Positions 29,770 to 37,530 of a stretch of 64,000 bases of DNA are shown here, piece by piece. Origin of the DNA: Roseibium sp. TrichSKD4 (GTDB lineage Bacteria > Pseudomonadota > Alphaproteobacteria > Rhizobiales > Stappiaceae); the NCBI RefSeq assembly GCF_000148725.1, contig NZ_GL476318.1, forward strand, positions 98,201-162,200, in the 5' to 3' direction. A program made the position numbers and the translations under genes. Positions within the stretch are counted from its first letter, which is position 1. The number at the start of each line of letters is the position of its first letter. The notes beneath the pieces were generated by a model. That model saw only the letters and a program-made list of their open reading frames with translations. It ran no database searches and had not been told where the DNA came from.

Positions 29770-30689
29770 AACACAAACCGGAAATAGAAGACTTCGCATC
29801 TGCCACGATGATGAGGATCATCAAATGTGGGCTTGCTAGGCAAGGAATTGAATTGATGGTCCCAGCAGCAAGGGGACCTCACGTTCCAAGATCAGCGAAA
29901 CAGTCTGCTCTCGAATTTGTCGTACAGGCCCACGGACCACTGACAGTGTTGCGCATTGGCGAAGGAATTGACGACCTTCCCGCAGAACCCGTAGCCCTTG
30001 CTCTTTTAAAAGCATCATCCCTTAAAGACCTGCTGGAACGTTGGTTTCGCCTCAGCCGGTTCAGTCATTCAAGACATGAAGTCAGATTTGCGGAAGACGC
30101 CCCCCACACATTCAAACTGCAGCACAGAAACAAGGTGGGCGGGCCTCGCCCGTCAACAATCGAAACCCTTTTAATTCTTGGTGTGATCACATGCCTCGCT
30201 GAAAAGATCACAAGAGGCTCAGTCAACCTTGTCACAGAAACGGGTCTTCTTTCGCGTACCAATGGTGTCTGGAAACTCGATTTTCGAGACGACGCTGCTC
30301 TCGGCTCGGTTACCATGACAAGTGAGAAGGCTGTTATTGAAGAGTCAGAACCGGAAGGCAACGACTTTTTGGATGCGCCCAAAGCACTGCGTCATCGCAT
30401 CAAGAAGGACCCGGTTAAAAAATGGACTTTGGAAGAAGTTGCCCGTCTTGAAGGCATTTCAACGAGATCTCTGCAACGAAAGCTGAAAGAACACGAGACA
30501 TCCTTCTCACAGCTGCTAACTGCTGCGCGCTTAGAAACATCCGCTGAAATGCTCTGCAATCGAAGTGGCCCAGGTCTAGCAGAAATCGGGTTTTTGGCCG
30601 GGTTTGCTGACCAGCCCCATTTTACACGCACTTTCACAAGGTCCGTCGGCACAACGCCCAGCGCCTACCGCTCTGATTTCGCAAGCTAA
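29766..30689 (+). CDS. AraC family transcriptional regulator
   Basis: A 307-residue regulator. The C-terminal 100 residues hold two helix-turn-helix motifs: WTLEEVARLEGISTRSLQRK and the second around LAEIGFLAGFADQPHFTRTF, ending GTTPSAYRSDFAS, the classic AraC signature. The N-terminal ~200 residues are a ligand-binding region of the arabinose-binding-like type, not closely recognised. Start assigned to GTG 29766, whose GTGA overlaps the methyltransferase stop and has AAGGA upstream; the frame extends further left but only inside the methyltransferase gene. Probably controls the operon it ends. Confidence 0.88.
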   Translation: MKHKPEIEDFASATMMRIIKCGLARQGIELMVPAARGPHVPRSAKQSALEFVVQAHGPLTVLRIGEGIDDLPAEPVALALLKASSLKDLLERWFRLSRFSHSRHEVRFAEDAPHTFKLQHRNKVGGPRPSTIETLLILGVITCLAEKITRGSVNLVTETGLLSRTNGVWKLDFRDDAALGSVTMTSEKAVIEESEPEGNDFLDAPKALRHRIKKDPVKKWTLEEVARLEGISTRSLQRKLKEHETSFSQLLTAARLETSAEMLCNRSGPGLAEIGFLAGFADQPHFTRTFTRSVGTTPSAYRSDFAS

Positions 30690-30764
30690 AAGCCCGCGCG
30701 TATTCAGTCGCGCGACTGACGCAAGACCACCGCACAAACGGAAAACTAAGAGGGAAAGAAGATA

Positions 30765-30988
30765 ATGGTGGAGCTGATGGGAACAAACTAGAACCCGAAA
30801 ACACCGTCGAGCTGCTTGAAGAACTGGAAGACTGGTCAATCCAAATTCAGAGCGATCCGGCTGTTGTTCGCGCACTTAAAGCCATCCTGTCTGGTTCTGC
30901 CGATACCCCGAATGAAGTCGATAACATCAATCATAATTCAACAGTGCAATCAAAGCGATCCTCTCGCCATGGAGGGCCGCGACCATGA
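30765..30988 (+). pseudogene. Frameshifted small gene in front of mobC
   Basis: From about 30761 one frame reads without stop to TGA 30986-30988, overlapping the mobC start by ATGA, and encodes an acidic helical segment (ENTVELLEELEDWSIQIQ, then VVRALKAILSG). That frame has no start codon. The only ATG with a ribosome site (30765, after AGAGGGA) lies in another frame and stops after eight codons. One lost base near 30785 would join the two. I read this as a decayed accessory mobilisation gene of ~75 codons. Tentative. Confidence 0.4.
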
Positions 30989-31452
30989 CCGGACCTCAAA
31001 CGAAACAGAAATCTCCGAAGACCCAAACGTTCGGCATCCGCCTGACCGAAGATGAAAAGCGGAAACTGAAACGCCGCGCCGGTGAAATGGCAATGGGCAC
31101 TTATATCAAGGCCGTATTGTTTGCCGATGGTGTAAAACATCGCCGCCGTGCTGCGCGATCTCCAATCAAGGATCACCAGACTCTGGCAAAGGTACTTGCC
31201 TGTCTAGGATCAAGTGGTTTGCGGGAGAGCCTGGATCGGTTGTCGAGGGCAGCTGAGACCAGTGTTCTGCAATGGGATGAAGAGGCTCCTCTCGCCGTTC
31301 AAAAGGCCTGCGAAGATATCGTTACCATGCGCCTGTTGTTGATGAAAGCACTCGGCTTTCGGATTGACGAGGCAGAGTTGTCGCAATCCCTGCGGCAGAC
31401 CTTCACACAAGCAGCACAGGTCGATCCTGACATCAGCGGTGAGGAGGACTAG
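30985..31452 (+). CDS. mobC: MobC-like plasmid mobilisation relaxosome protein
   Basis: A 155-residue protein with an N-terminal ribbon-helix-helix-like segment, TFGIRLTEDEKRKLKRRAGE, then GTYIKAVLFADG, a basic patch (KHRRRAARSP) and LAKVLACLGSSGLRESLDRL, the order seen in MobC-type accessory proteins that load the relaxase at oriT. Five bases after its stop the reading frame of a relaxase begins, as in complete mobilisation modules. The module is broken downstream by an IS, so MobC is probably non-functional in transfer, though the gene is intact. Confidence 0.82.
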   Translation: MTGPQTKQKSPKTQTFGIRLTEDEKRKLKRRAGEMAMGTYIKAVLFADGVKHRRRAARSPIKDHQTLAKVLACLGSSGLRESLDRLSRAAETSVLQWDEEAPLAVQKACEDIVTMRLLLMKALGFRIDEAELSQSLRQTFTQAAQVDPDISGEED

Positions 31453-31456
31453 TCCT

Positions 31457-31570
31457 ATGATCCTCAAAGGCTCACAGCGCAGCGGCGCATATGAGCTAGC
31501 CAGTCATCTGATGAATGATCATGAGAACGATCATGTCACGCTCTTTGATGTGTCCTCCGTCAGCGCTTAA
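31457..31570 (+). pseudogene. Relaxase, first 37 codons only (truncated by IS3-family element)
   Basis: MILKGSQRSGAYELASHLM matches the N-terminal start of alphaproteobacterial relaxase/mobilisation nucleases (MILKGSQRGGA-type). The frame runs to the exact left end of the IS at 31571 and stops there (TAA 31568-31570). The rest of the relaxase, normally several hundred residues, is not found on the other side of the IS. It is therefore a deletion remnant, not a simple insertion. Confidence 0.8.
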
Positions 31571-31637
31571 TGGACAAATTGGTTTGATTTCGTAAGGGAG
31601 TGATTTTGGCTCATCATTGCTAACTCAGGAGCAAATG

Positions 31638-32012
31638 ATGAGACGAAAGAAGGACCGAGTGACCGACGATGCGGATCGGATCGTAAAAGACATCAAACGC
31701 CAGACCCGCCGTCGGTTTTCCGCTGAAGAGAAGATCCGCATAGTGGTTTCTGGTCTTCGAGGCGAAGACAGCATTGCAGAACTTTGCCGCCAGGAAGGTA
31801 TCGCCCAGAGCCAGTATTATTCCTGGTCCAAGGACTTCATGGAAGCGGGCAAGAAACGGCTTGCTGGGGACGCAGCTCGTGAAGCCAGTTCTGATGAAGT
31901 AAAGTCTCTTCGCAAAGAGACGAGGGACTTGAAGGAAGTGGTTGCAGAACAGGCTCTGGAACTTCGCCTTCTCAAAAAAAGCATGATCGGGGATGGGGTC
32001 GACGACGAATGA
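31638..32012 (+). CDS. IS3-family transposase OrfA
   Basis: A 124-residue DNA-binding protein: helix-turn-helix RFSAEEKIRIVVSGLRGEDS, then CRQEGIAQSQYYSWSKDF, and a C-terminal leucine-zipper-like coil (LRKETRDLKEVVAEQALEL). ATG 31638 lies six bases after AGGAG. Near its end, seven A then G at 31974-31981 match the A-AAA-AAG slippery type; a -1 shift there enters the orfB frame, which is open at that point. The stop also overlaps the orfB start by ATGA, so OrfB could be made by either route. Confidence 0.93.
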   Translation: MRRKKDRVTDDADRIVKDIKRQTRRRFSAEEKIRIVVSGLRGEDSIAELCRQEGIAQSQYYSWSKDFMEAGKKRLAGDAAREASSDEVKSLRKETRDLKEVVAEQALELRLLKKSMIGDGVDDE

Positions 32013-32989
32013 GATATCCCGCCTCCGAGAAACTTGAAATCATTCGACTGGTGGAGCAGTCCCATCTTCCAGTCAGACAGACGCTGGATCGGCTGGGTAT
32101 TCCAAGGTCAACCTTCTACGTCTGGTATGACAAATATCAAACCGGTGGCATAGATGCCTTGCAGGACACGGCCCCCATGCCTGCACGGGTCTGGAACCGG
32201 ATCCCCGATGATATCCGCCAACAGGTCATTGATCTGGCCCTGGAAGAACCGGAACTCTCACCTCGGGAGCTGGCTGTCCAGTTTACGGACACAAAGCAGT
32301 ACTTCGTGTCTGAGGCCAGTGTTTACCGGTTGCTGAAAGCCCATGACCTCATCACCAGTCCGGCCTTTATCGTGGTCAAGGCAGCTGACGAGTTCAAGAA
32401 CAAGACCACAGCGCCCAATGAGCTGTGGCAGACAGACTTCACCTATCTGAAGGTTATTGGCTGGGGTTGGTTTTACCTGTCAACAATCCTTGATGATTAC
32501 AGCCGCTATGTCATCGCGTGGAAGCTGTGTACGACGATGTTGGCCAGTGATGTCACGGATACGTTGGAACTGGCCTTACAGGCTTCAGGCTGTAATCAGG
32601 CCAGTGTCCGCCACCGGCCAAGACTGTTGTCGGACAATGGGTCAAGTTACTTCGCCGGTGAGCTGGCCGACTGGCTCGACGACAAAGGCATGGACCATGT
32701 GCGTGGAGCCCCATACCACCCCCAAACGCAGGGCAAGATCGAAAGATGGCATCAGACCTTGAAAAACCGGATCCTTCTGGAGAACTACTTCCTGCCCGGT
32801 GACCTCAAAGCCCAAATAAGCAAGTTCATCAGCCACTACAATCATCACCGATATCACGAGAGCTTGAAGAACCTCACACCCGCTGACGTCTACTTCGGGC
32901 GCGGCGAACAAATCCTGCGCAAACGAGAAAGGACCAAACAAAGCACCATCGAACAACGCCGCTTGCAACACCGCAAACAGGCCGCCTAA
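32009..32989 (+). CDS. IS3-family transposase OrfB (DDE integrase)
   Basis: A 326-residue rve-type integrase. N-terminal helix-turn-helix (QTLDRLGIPRSTFYVWYDKY) is followed by the DDE core: Asp in NELWQTDFTYLKVIGWGW, Asp in RLLSDNGSSYFAGE, Glu in PQTQGKIERWHQTLKNRI, with the usual HYNHHRYHESLKNLTPADVY at the end. All three catalytic residues are present, so the element may still be active. Confidence 0.95.
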   Translation: MRYPASEKLEIIRLVEQSHLPVRQTLDRLGIPRSTFYVWYDKYQTGGIDALQDTAPMPARVWNRIPDDIRQQVIDLALEEPELSPRELAVQFTDTKQYFVSEASVYRLLKAHDLITSPAFIVVKAADEFKNKTTAPNELWQTDFTYLKVIGWGWFYLSTILDDYSRYVIAWKLCTTMLASDVTDTLELALQASGCNQASVRHRPRLLSDNGSSYFAGELADWLDDKGMDHVRGAPYHPQTQGKIERWHQTLKNRILLENYFLPGDLKAQISKFISHYNHHRYHESLKNLTPADVYFGRGEQILRKRERTKQSTIEQRRLQHRKQAA

Positions 32990-33043
32990 TATCGACAAAC
33001 AGATGAGCCAGATACTCCCTTAAACAACGCCCGTATCTGTCCA

Positions 33044-33421
33044 AAAATCCCTGACGATGGACAATGGATCATCCTTGGCAATATCAAAGCTGTAGCCGAC
33101 TTCACTAACCGCGATAATCAGACGAAGCTTTTCGTCTTCATCCCATTCATCCAGTTTCTCAATAAACGGCAGGATTGTAGCCTGATTGACGGCAAGGGCT
33201 TCAAACAGGGCCGCATCCAGATCATCCCCGTCTATGAACTGGATTTCGAATTCCTCGACAAGATCGCCCAAGCAATTACGGCAGGTCTCCCGGTTGGTGC
33301 GGTAGTCCGTCTCGCCTTCAAAGAAGAACCCCACTGCTGAACAGTCATAGGGCTGGGCGTAGAAGCGCGAGGCTTACGTCAGTGTTGTTGTTTGTGGTTG
33401 GTCTTTGTTTTGGTTCTCCAT
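33044..33421 (-). pseudogene. ardA: Antirestriction protein ArdA, early stop codon and 3' truncation
   Basis: ArdA proteins mimic DNA and block type I restriction. ATG 33421 follows GGAGG at eight bases. The frame reads MENQNKDQPQTTTLT, then a TAA at codon 16 (33376-33374). It then continues ASRFYAQPYD, EEFEIQFIDG, EKLDEWDEDEKLRLIIAVSE and VGYSFD, the conserved ArdA order. The frame ends at the right IS end (33043), so about the last 70 residues are gone. Two independent lesions indicate a dead gene; the downstream GTG at 33334 could only yield a fragment. Confidence 0.8.
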
Positions 33422-33945
33422 CTTGAAATCCTCCGTTGGAAAGGGGTTGCACATGCAACCCTTGCCTTCCGAAGGGGACGGAGATGGGAGGGGACAAGGT
33501 CAATCCATGCCGGGTGGTGCGGGCGCAGGGGGCGCCAGCAACCGAGCCACGGCCGGTGTTGATTGTCCTTGTGGGGACGAGAGGAGGCAGAGCCTCCCGG
33601 CATCCCCATTGCCCCAGTGGGGCAAAAACGTAAACGGTTAATGTAAGACTAGGTTTCAGATCTGTAATTGCAGAGCTAGGCGGTGTAGATCCCTTGGGGT
33701 TACATGGATCTGCCCGCTCTGACCGAAGCCTAGACTACTGTGATGCAGACCGGGAACCGAAATCAATAAACATAAACGGCGCATTCGGGAAACAGTTAGT
33801 CCGAGTGGAGAGATTCGAACACAATGAATGCTGTGGTGATTGCGTAGATGGCACTTTAGAGTTTTGCGTCCCCTCCTCTTGAGGCGAGCAGTTGCCTAAA
33901 CGAGCATGTGCTAAAGGCAACCTAACCAATCCGCCATTTTTTGGA
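33422..33945. other. Non-coding right flank of the decayed mobile region, several hairpins
   Basis: No convincing gene on either strand. Structures seen: GGGTTGCA/TGCAACCC around a two-base loop (33444-33461), just upstream of ardA; TTGCCCC/GGGGCAA with a three-base loop (33609-33625); a long imperfect hairpin at 33646-33736; and GTTGCCT/AGGCAAC near 33889-33923. The region reads like leader and intergenic DNA of a former plasmid or integrative element. No integrase or attachment site is recognisable. Confidence 0.5.
33646..33736. repeat. Long imperfect inverted repeat (about 90 bases, three paired segments)
   Basis: The outer arms CTAGGTTTC and GAAGCCTAG pair with one G-T-type mismatch. Middle arms CAGAGC (33671-33676) and GCTCTG (33716-33721) pair perfectly. 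Inner arms AGATCC (33687-33692) and GGATCT (33706-33711) pair perfectly. The segments nest in order, which suggests a real folded RNA or single-stranded DNA structure. Function unknown. Confidence 0.55.
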
Positions 33946-35976
33946 CTAGGCGCAAGCTCCGCAACGACGTCCTTGCAGTGCGCTTTCTAGTTTTTCCTGC
34001 GAAAACGGCTTTTCCACCAATGCAACAGTCCGCGCCTTCAATTGTTCGCAACCGTCGAAAAACCGTTCTGGCAGGCGTCCGGAAACGACAATGATCTGAC
34101 AGTCCGCAAATTTATCTTCACACTGCTTGACGAGGGGCCAACCCGTTTTTCCGTCGTCAAGGTTTAGGTCTGTCACCAATAAGTCGAGGTGCTCAATTTT
34201 ATCCAGATGGGTCATCGCGCCTTCAAGGGTGCTTGCTGGTGTTACGCTAAATCCCTCATTTTCCAAACAGGACGCTGTTTGGCGCATTGTGTCGGGGTCA
34301 TCTTCAACAAGAAGAGCAGTTTGGCCGCTGGCGATTTCCCTGGGAGTCTCGGAAGCAACCTGAGCGGTTGGGAAACTCAAGCTGACTTTTGTGCCAATTC
34401 CGCATTTGCTGCAAATTGCTGCGTCGCCGCCCGATTGCTTCATAAACCCATAGACCATGGCCAACCCTAGGCCCGTTCCGTTTTCACCAGATCGGGTCGA
34501 GAAAAAGGGTTCGAAGGCCCGCAGCTGAGTTGCCTTGTCCATGCCCGAACCCGTGTCGGTCACGCTCACTACCGTTGTAGATTTATCTGGACGCCTGATG
34601 GACACTCTTATGCGGCCAGCGCTCTTGATCGATTGATCGGCGTTTAGACAGAGATTGAGGATCGCACTTTCCAGTTGCCCGGGATCGGCAAGCACATAGT
34701 TTGGCCCAACACCGGGTTGGGTTTCCAATGCAACGCCGTCTTTGAGGCTAACCTCAATTAGGTCTATCAAACCTGCAATAAGCTCATTTAAATCGATAAC
34801 TTCAGGCATAAGTGCCTGCTTTTTCGCAAATGCAAGCAGTCGCTGGACCAATGATGTCCCTATCTCAAGGGCGTTGCGCATTCGATAAAAATAGGTATCC
34901 GTTTGCGCATTAGTTCGACTCTGTTCAACAAGATGAACGTTGGACGCGATGCTGGACAATATATTTCCGAAATCGTGCGCAACTTCACCGGCGACTTTTC
35001 CAAGTCCTTCGATGTGTTGAATTTGGCGTAACCGATCCTGAACCTGTCGGCGCTCTGTTGCATCGGAAAACAACCAAACCCCGCCCCCTTCAGGGAGAGC
35101 GTTGCGTCGAATTTCGATCACGAGACCGTTGTCGCCGTGGATTTCACTAAATCCCGCAAAACTCTCGTCAAAACGCCAGTTGCTCTTGTTTTCCGCAAGT
35201 ATCGAACTTCTAAGCACGACTTGTATTTCCGCACCTACTGGGTTGAGGCTCGGATCCAGTCTGAGCGTTTTGGAAAAGCTTGGGTTTACTGCGGTCAGGC
35301 GGCCTTCCGGGTCCGTGATTGCAACGCCATCGGTAATGTTCAAAAAAACGCGCTCAAACAGTGCATTTTGTCGATTTAGCCTCTGGTTCATTCGGTCGAG
35401 CCGCAGCGCATTGGCTCGAAAGACCCGGAAAGAGCGTTGTAAAATTCCAATCTCATCGTTTGCTGCCAGTTTCTGCGGTAGACGCGTTGCCCTATCTCCC
35501 TGGGCCAAGCGCATCATTGCGTTTGAAATCGAAGTTATATTGGCGGTGACATAGCGCGCGACAAACATGGCAGACGCGAGTGCGATCAACACTGCGCCAA
35601 CCCCTGTCGCCAGGATAACGATCTTTGCAAAACCGATCGCGGAAGTTGTCTTGTCACGTTCGGCTGACAGAATACGCTCTGCATTCCCGGCAAACGAGCC
35701 AGACAGGTTGTTGATCAGGGATGCGTTTGAACGGATGCGGAACAATGCATTTTGTGCCGCCAGCTGTTTGCTCAGTTCGCGGCGTCTGCTTTCAAACAAC
35801 CCCTCCCGACCGTAGGCAAGGTCCATCATGTCGACGACCTCCCGTGCTTTGCTCAGCTCAACTGCGCCTTCATCGAACAACCGGGAAAGGCGTTGAAAAT
35901 TACGGCGATGCTCTCCGACACCCAACAGATTTTCTGCGTGTGCGGCCCCGACCAGTTCATTGGCCATTGCCTGCAA
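33946..35976 (-). CDS. Hybrid sensor histidine kinase, main part (separated from its N-terminus by a frameshift)
   Basis: A 676-residue fragment holding nearly the whole kinase. Order: end of a helical periplasmic sensor region, transmembrane helix (IVILATGVGAVLIALASAMF), HAMP, PAS-like segment (FLNITDGVAITDPEGRLTAV), HisKA with the phospho-acceptor His in GKVAGEVAHDFGNILSSIAS, HATPase with NLCLNAD, DTGSGMD and GTGLGLAMVYGF, and a C-terminal receiver (ALLVEDDPDTMRQT, TDLNLDDG, EKPFS). Removing one base from a run of ten G at 36044-36053 joins it seamlessly to the fragment at 35987-36511, so the native gene is 33946-36511 (about 855 codons). TorS-like architecture. In the sequence as given it would need re-initiation (TTG 35976) and would lack the N-terminal anchor. 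Confidence 0.85.
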   Translation of the reverse strand: MQAMANELVGAAHAENLLGVGEHRRNFQRLSRLFDEGAVELSKAREVVDMMDLAYGREGLFESRRRELSKQLAAQNALFRIRSNASLINNLSGSFAGNAERILSAERDKTTSAIGFAKIVILATGVGAVLIALASAMFVARYVTANITSISNAMMRLAQGDRATRLPQKLAANDEIGILQRSFRVFRANALRLDRMNQRLNRQNALFERVFLNITDGVAITDPEGRLTAVNPSFSKTLRLDPSLNPVGAEIQVVLRSSILAENKSNWRFDESFAGFSEIHGDNGLVIEIRRNALPEGGGVWLFSDATERRQVQDRLRQIQHIEGLGKVAGEVAHDFGNILSSIASNVHLVEQSRTNAQTDTYFYRMRNALEIGTSLVQRLLAFAKKQALMPEVIDLNELIAGLIDLIEVSLKDGVALETQPGVGPNYVLADPGQLESAILNLCLNADQSIKSAGRIRVSIRRPDKSTTVVSVTDTGSGMDKATQLRAFEPFFSTRSGENGTGLGLAMVYGFMKQSGGDAAICSKCGIGTKVSLSFPTAQVASETPREIASGQTALLVEDDPDTMRQTASCLENEGFSVTPASTLEGAMTHLDKIEHLDLLVTDLNLDDGKTGWPLVKQCEDKFADCQIIVVSGRLPERFFDGCEQLKARTVALVEKPFSQEKLESALQGRRCGACA

Positions 35977-35986
35977 GGAAAGCCAT

Positions 35987-36511
35987 TCACGACGTTCCGC
36001 ATCTCCGATTGAGGGTTTGATTGCCCGGCTGTAATAGGCATTTCCCCCCCCCCAACCGCTTGGCGAGCGTCTCGGTTGCCTCCCTTTCTACCGTCAGGGC
36101 TTCCGCGGATACCGCCAGTTCTTCAATTGCGGTTTTCATTGCCGAAATCGCGGCGTTTATCTCATCGTGAAAAGCTGCGACTTCGAAATTTGGCTCCGCG
36201 CCCACCGAATGCCAATCGTCTGCAACCTGCTGCAGCGTTTGGGCCAGCGACTTGCCCTCTTTCTCAATGAGATAGGCAGACGGGTAGCTGAGCAAAAATG
36301 GGGCGGAGGCTGCTATATCCGAGGATTGCCGGGACAACCTTAAAACGCGCGCAACTTCAGAAAGTGTCTGTTGATGAAGCGTTTCCAGACCGATGTTTGC
36401 TCGATCCAACGAAAACCACGCAACGCCCCCAACAAACAGCGTTGATGATGCGAGCAGCCCCAAAGCAATCCAAAGACGTTGCCGGATGTTCAGTTTTGGG
36501 GCACCATTCAC
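35987..36511 (-). CDS. Hybrid sensor histidine kinase, N-terminal fragment
   Basis: N-terminal 174 codons: a transmembrane helix (RLWIALGLLASSTLFVGGVA) and the first half of a helical periplasmic sensor domain (QQTLSEVARVLRLSRQSSD). The true protein sequence follows to ETLAKRLGGG; the last 23 codons after the G run (KCLLQPGNQTLNRRCGTS) are out-of-frame. Its start overlaps the response-regulator stop by ATGA, as expected for a regulator-kinase operon. It belongs with the next feature as one gene. Confidence 0.85.
   Translation of the reverse strand: MNGAPKLNIRQRLWIALGLLASSTLFVGGVAWFSLDRANIGLETLHQQTLSEVARVLRLSRQSSDIAASAPFLLSYPSAYLIEKEGKSLAQTLQQVADDWHSVGAEPNFEVAAFHDEINAAISAMKTAIEELAVSAEALTVEREATETLAKRLGGGKCLLQPGNQTLNRRCGTS
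36044..36053 (-). repeat. Run of ten G (on the coding strand) causing the kinase frameshift
   Basis: The plus strand shows ten consecutive C. The kinase frame is restored with nine (or twelve) G, giving KRLGGGNAYYSRAIKPSIG across the junction. Such runs are prone to slipped-strand change and also to sequencing error, so this may be a phase-variable switch, a fixed mutation or an artefact. Confidence 0.85.
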
Positions 36512-37266
36512 TTCGGTTCCCCACGTCCGATATCAACGACAAACACATACCCCAACCCTCGACGTGTTTGCAGATGAGCGGGTTTAGACGGAACCCGTTC
36601 GATTTTGCGTCTGAGACGGAGGATCAAGACGTCTATTGTTCTGTCAACGTAGTGAGTGAGATCGCTGCCCAGCTCTTCCAGCAGTCTTTTTCGCGGAATG
36701 GTCTCGTTCGGGTGCCGCAAAAAGTACTCCAGCAGCCGATACTCCGCGTTGGTGACAGAAACCTCCTCCCCCGACACATATCGCAGTTCTCGTCGCTCAA
36801 CATCGAGGATTAAATCACCAAACCTGAACGCGGTCCCCATCTTTTCAGCTTGTTTTGTCTCGCGTGCGTAGGCAACACCATATCGCCGCAAGACCGCTCT
36901 TATTCTTGCGATCAACTCGCGTGGATTGAACGGCTTCATCAGAAAATCGTCGGCGCCGGTTTCAAGACCGACAATCTTATCCACTTCGTCGCCAACACCG
37001 GTCAGCATGACATTCGGAAGGTCCTGGGTTTCACGGATGCGGATCGCGAGCGAAAGTCCGGATTCTCCGTCCAGACGTAAGTCGATCAAGGCAAGGTCGA
37101 CCGGTGCGTCGCTTCCCAAGGAAAAGAACTCGCGGCTACACGCAAGCTCGATTGGATCAAATCCATTTTCATGCAAAAGATCACACAGCGATTGACGGAC
37201 ATTTTTGTCATCATCAATTATGGCAACTCGTGCCCTTCTGTCGACGCTTGTCTCCAAAAGCCGCAT
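36508..37266 (-). CDS. OmpR-family response regulator
   Basis: A 252-residue regulator. Receiver: acidic pocket VAIIDDDKNVRQSL, phospho-acceptor Asp in LALIDLRLDGESGL, Thr in VMLTGVGD, Lys in FLMKPFNPRELIARIRAVLR. Winged-helix output domain: RELRYVSGEEVSVTNAEYRL, then TIDVLILRLRRKIERVPSKP and GLGYVFV. Start at ATG 37266 with GAGG upstream; the open frame to 37329 adds only non-homologous residues. Four-base overlap with the kinase gene. Divergent from the ABC transporter, which it probably controls. Confidence 0.94.
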   Translation of the reverse strand: MRLLETSVDRRARVAIIDDDKNVRQSLCDLLHENGFDPIELACSREFFSLGSDAPVDLALIDLRLDGESGLSLAIRIRETQDLPNVMLTGVGDEVDKIVGLETGADDFLMKPFNPRELIARIRAVLRRYGVAYARETKQAEKMGTAFRFGDLILDVERRELRYVSGEEVSVTNAEYRLLEYFLRHPNETIPRKRLLEELGSDLTHYVDRTIDVLILRLRRKIERVPSKPAHLQTRRGLGYVFVVDIGRGEPK

Positions 37267-37387
37267 CCCCCAACCTCGCGACGGTCCCTCTCGAGAACTC
37301 CTACCCGACCCCATTGTGCACACACACAAAGACAGAGCCCGGGGTTTTTTGTTTGAATTTCGAGTTCAATTCGTAACATTTGTAATA

Positions 37388-37397
37388 TTGTTAACAA
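37388..37397. promoter_or_regulatory. Palindrome TTGTTAACAA in the regulator/ABC-transporter divergent region
   Basis: A perfect ten-base palindrome in an AT-rich stretch (about 37360-37410), 143 bases before the binding-protein gene and 120 bases before the response regulator. Preceded by GTAACATTTG, which resembles a half-site. A candidate response-regulator binding region, by position only. Confidence 0.35.
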
Positions 37398-37530
37398 ATT
37401 GCCGCAGGTTTCGTAGGACTGTTAATTTGTCTTTCCTCGTAAATCTCGCGCTGTGGCCAATACCATGCACGAAGCCTTGGAGCCTGCATTTAAAGGGCTG
37501 ATCCAAGGTTGAAGTGTTTGGGAGGAAAAC

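Larger units (their letters stand above)
31571..33043 (+). mobile_element. Complete IS3-family insertion sequence (1473 bp)
   Basis: The ends are imperfect inverted repeats beginning TGGACA. The left end and the complement of the right end both contain AAGGGAGT and GGCTCATC at matching distances. It encodes orfA and orfB with the DDE transposase core. The flanks (CTTAA left, AAAAT right) show no target duplication. Both flanking genes, relaxase on the left and ardA on the right, lose the part that would lie under the IS, so insertion was followed by a deletion of adjacent DNA. Confidence 0.93.

Noticed and set aside
31561-33053. Target-site duplication for the IS3-family element
   Set aside because: The flanks CTTAA and AAAAT share no convincing direct repeat; the adjacent gene losses explain this better as a deletion.
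33609-33625. Rho-independent terminator TTGCCCC/GGGGCAA
   Set aside because: The stem is followed by A rather than T on the plus strand and no gene ends at a suitable distance on the minus strand.
33800-33930. Possible tRNA on the minus strand (TTCGAATC near 33806-33816 and a paired GTTGCCT/AGGCAAC segment)
   Set aside because: The bases around TTCGAAT do not form a T-stem, no acceptor stem or anticodon arm can be drawn, and no CCA-compatible end is present.
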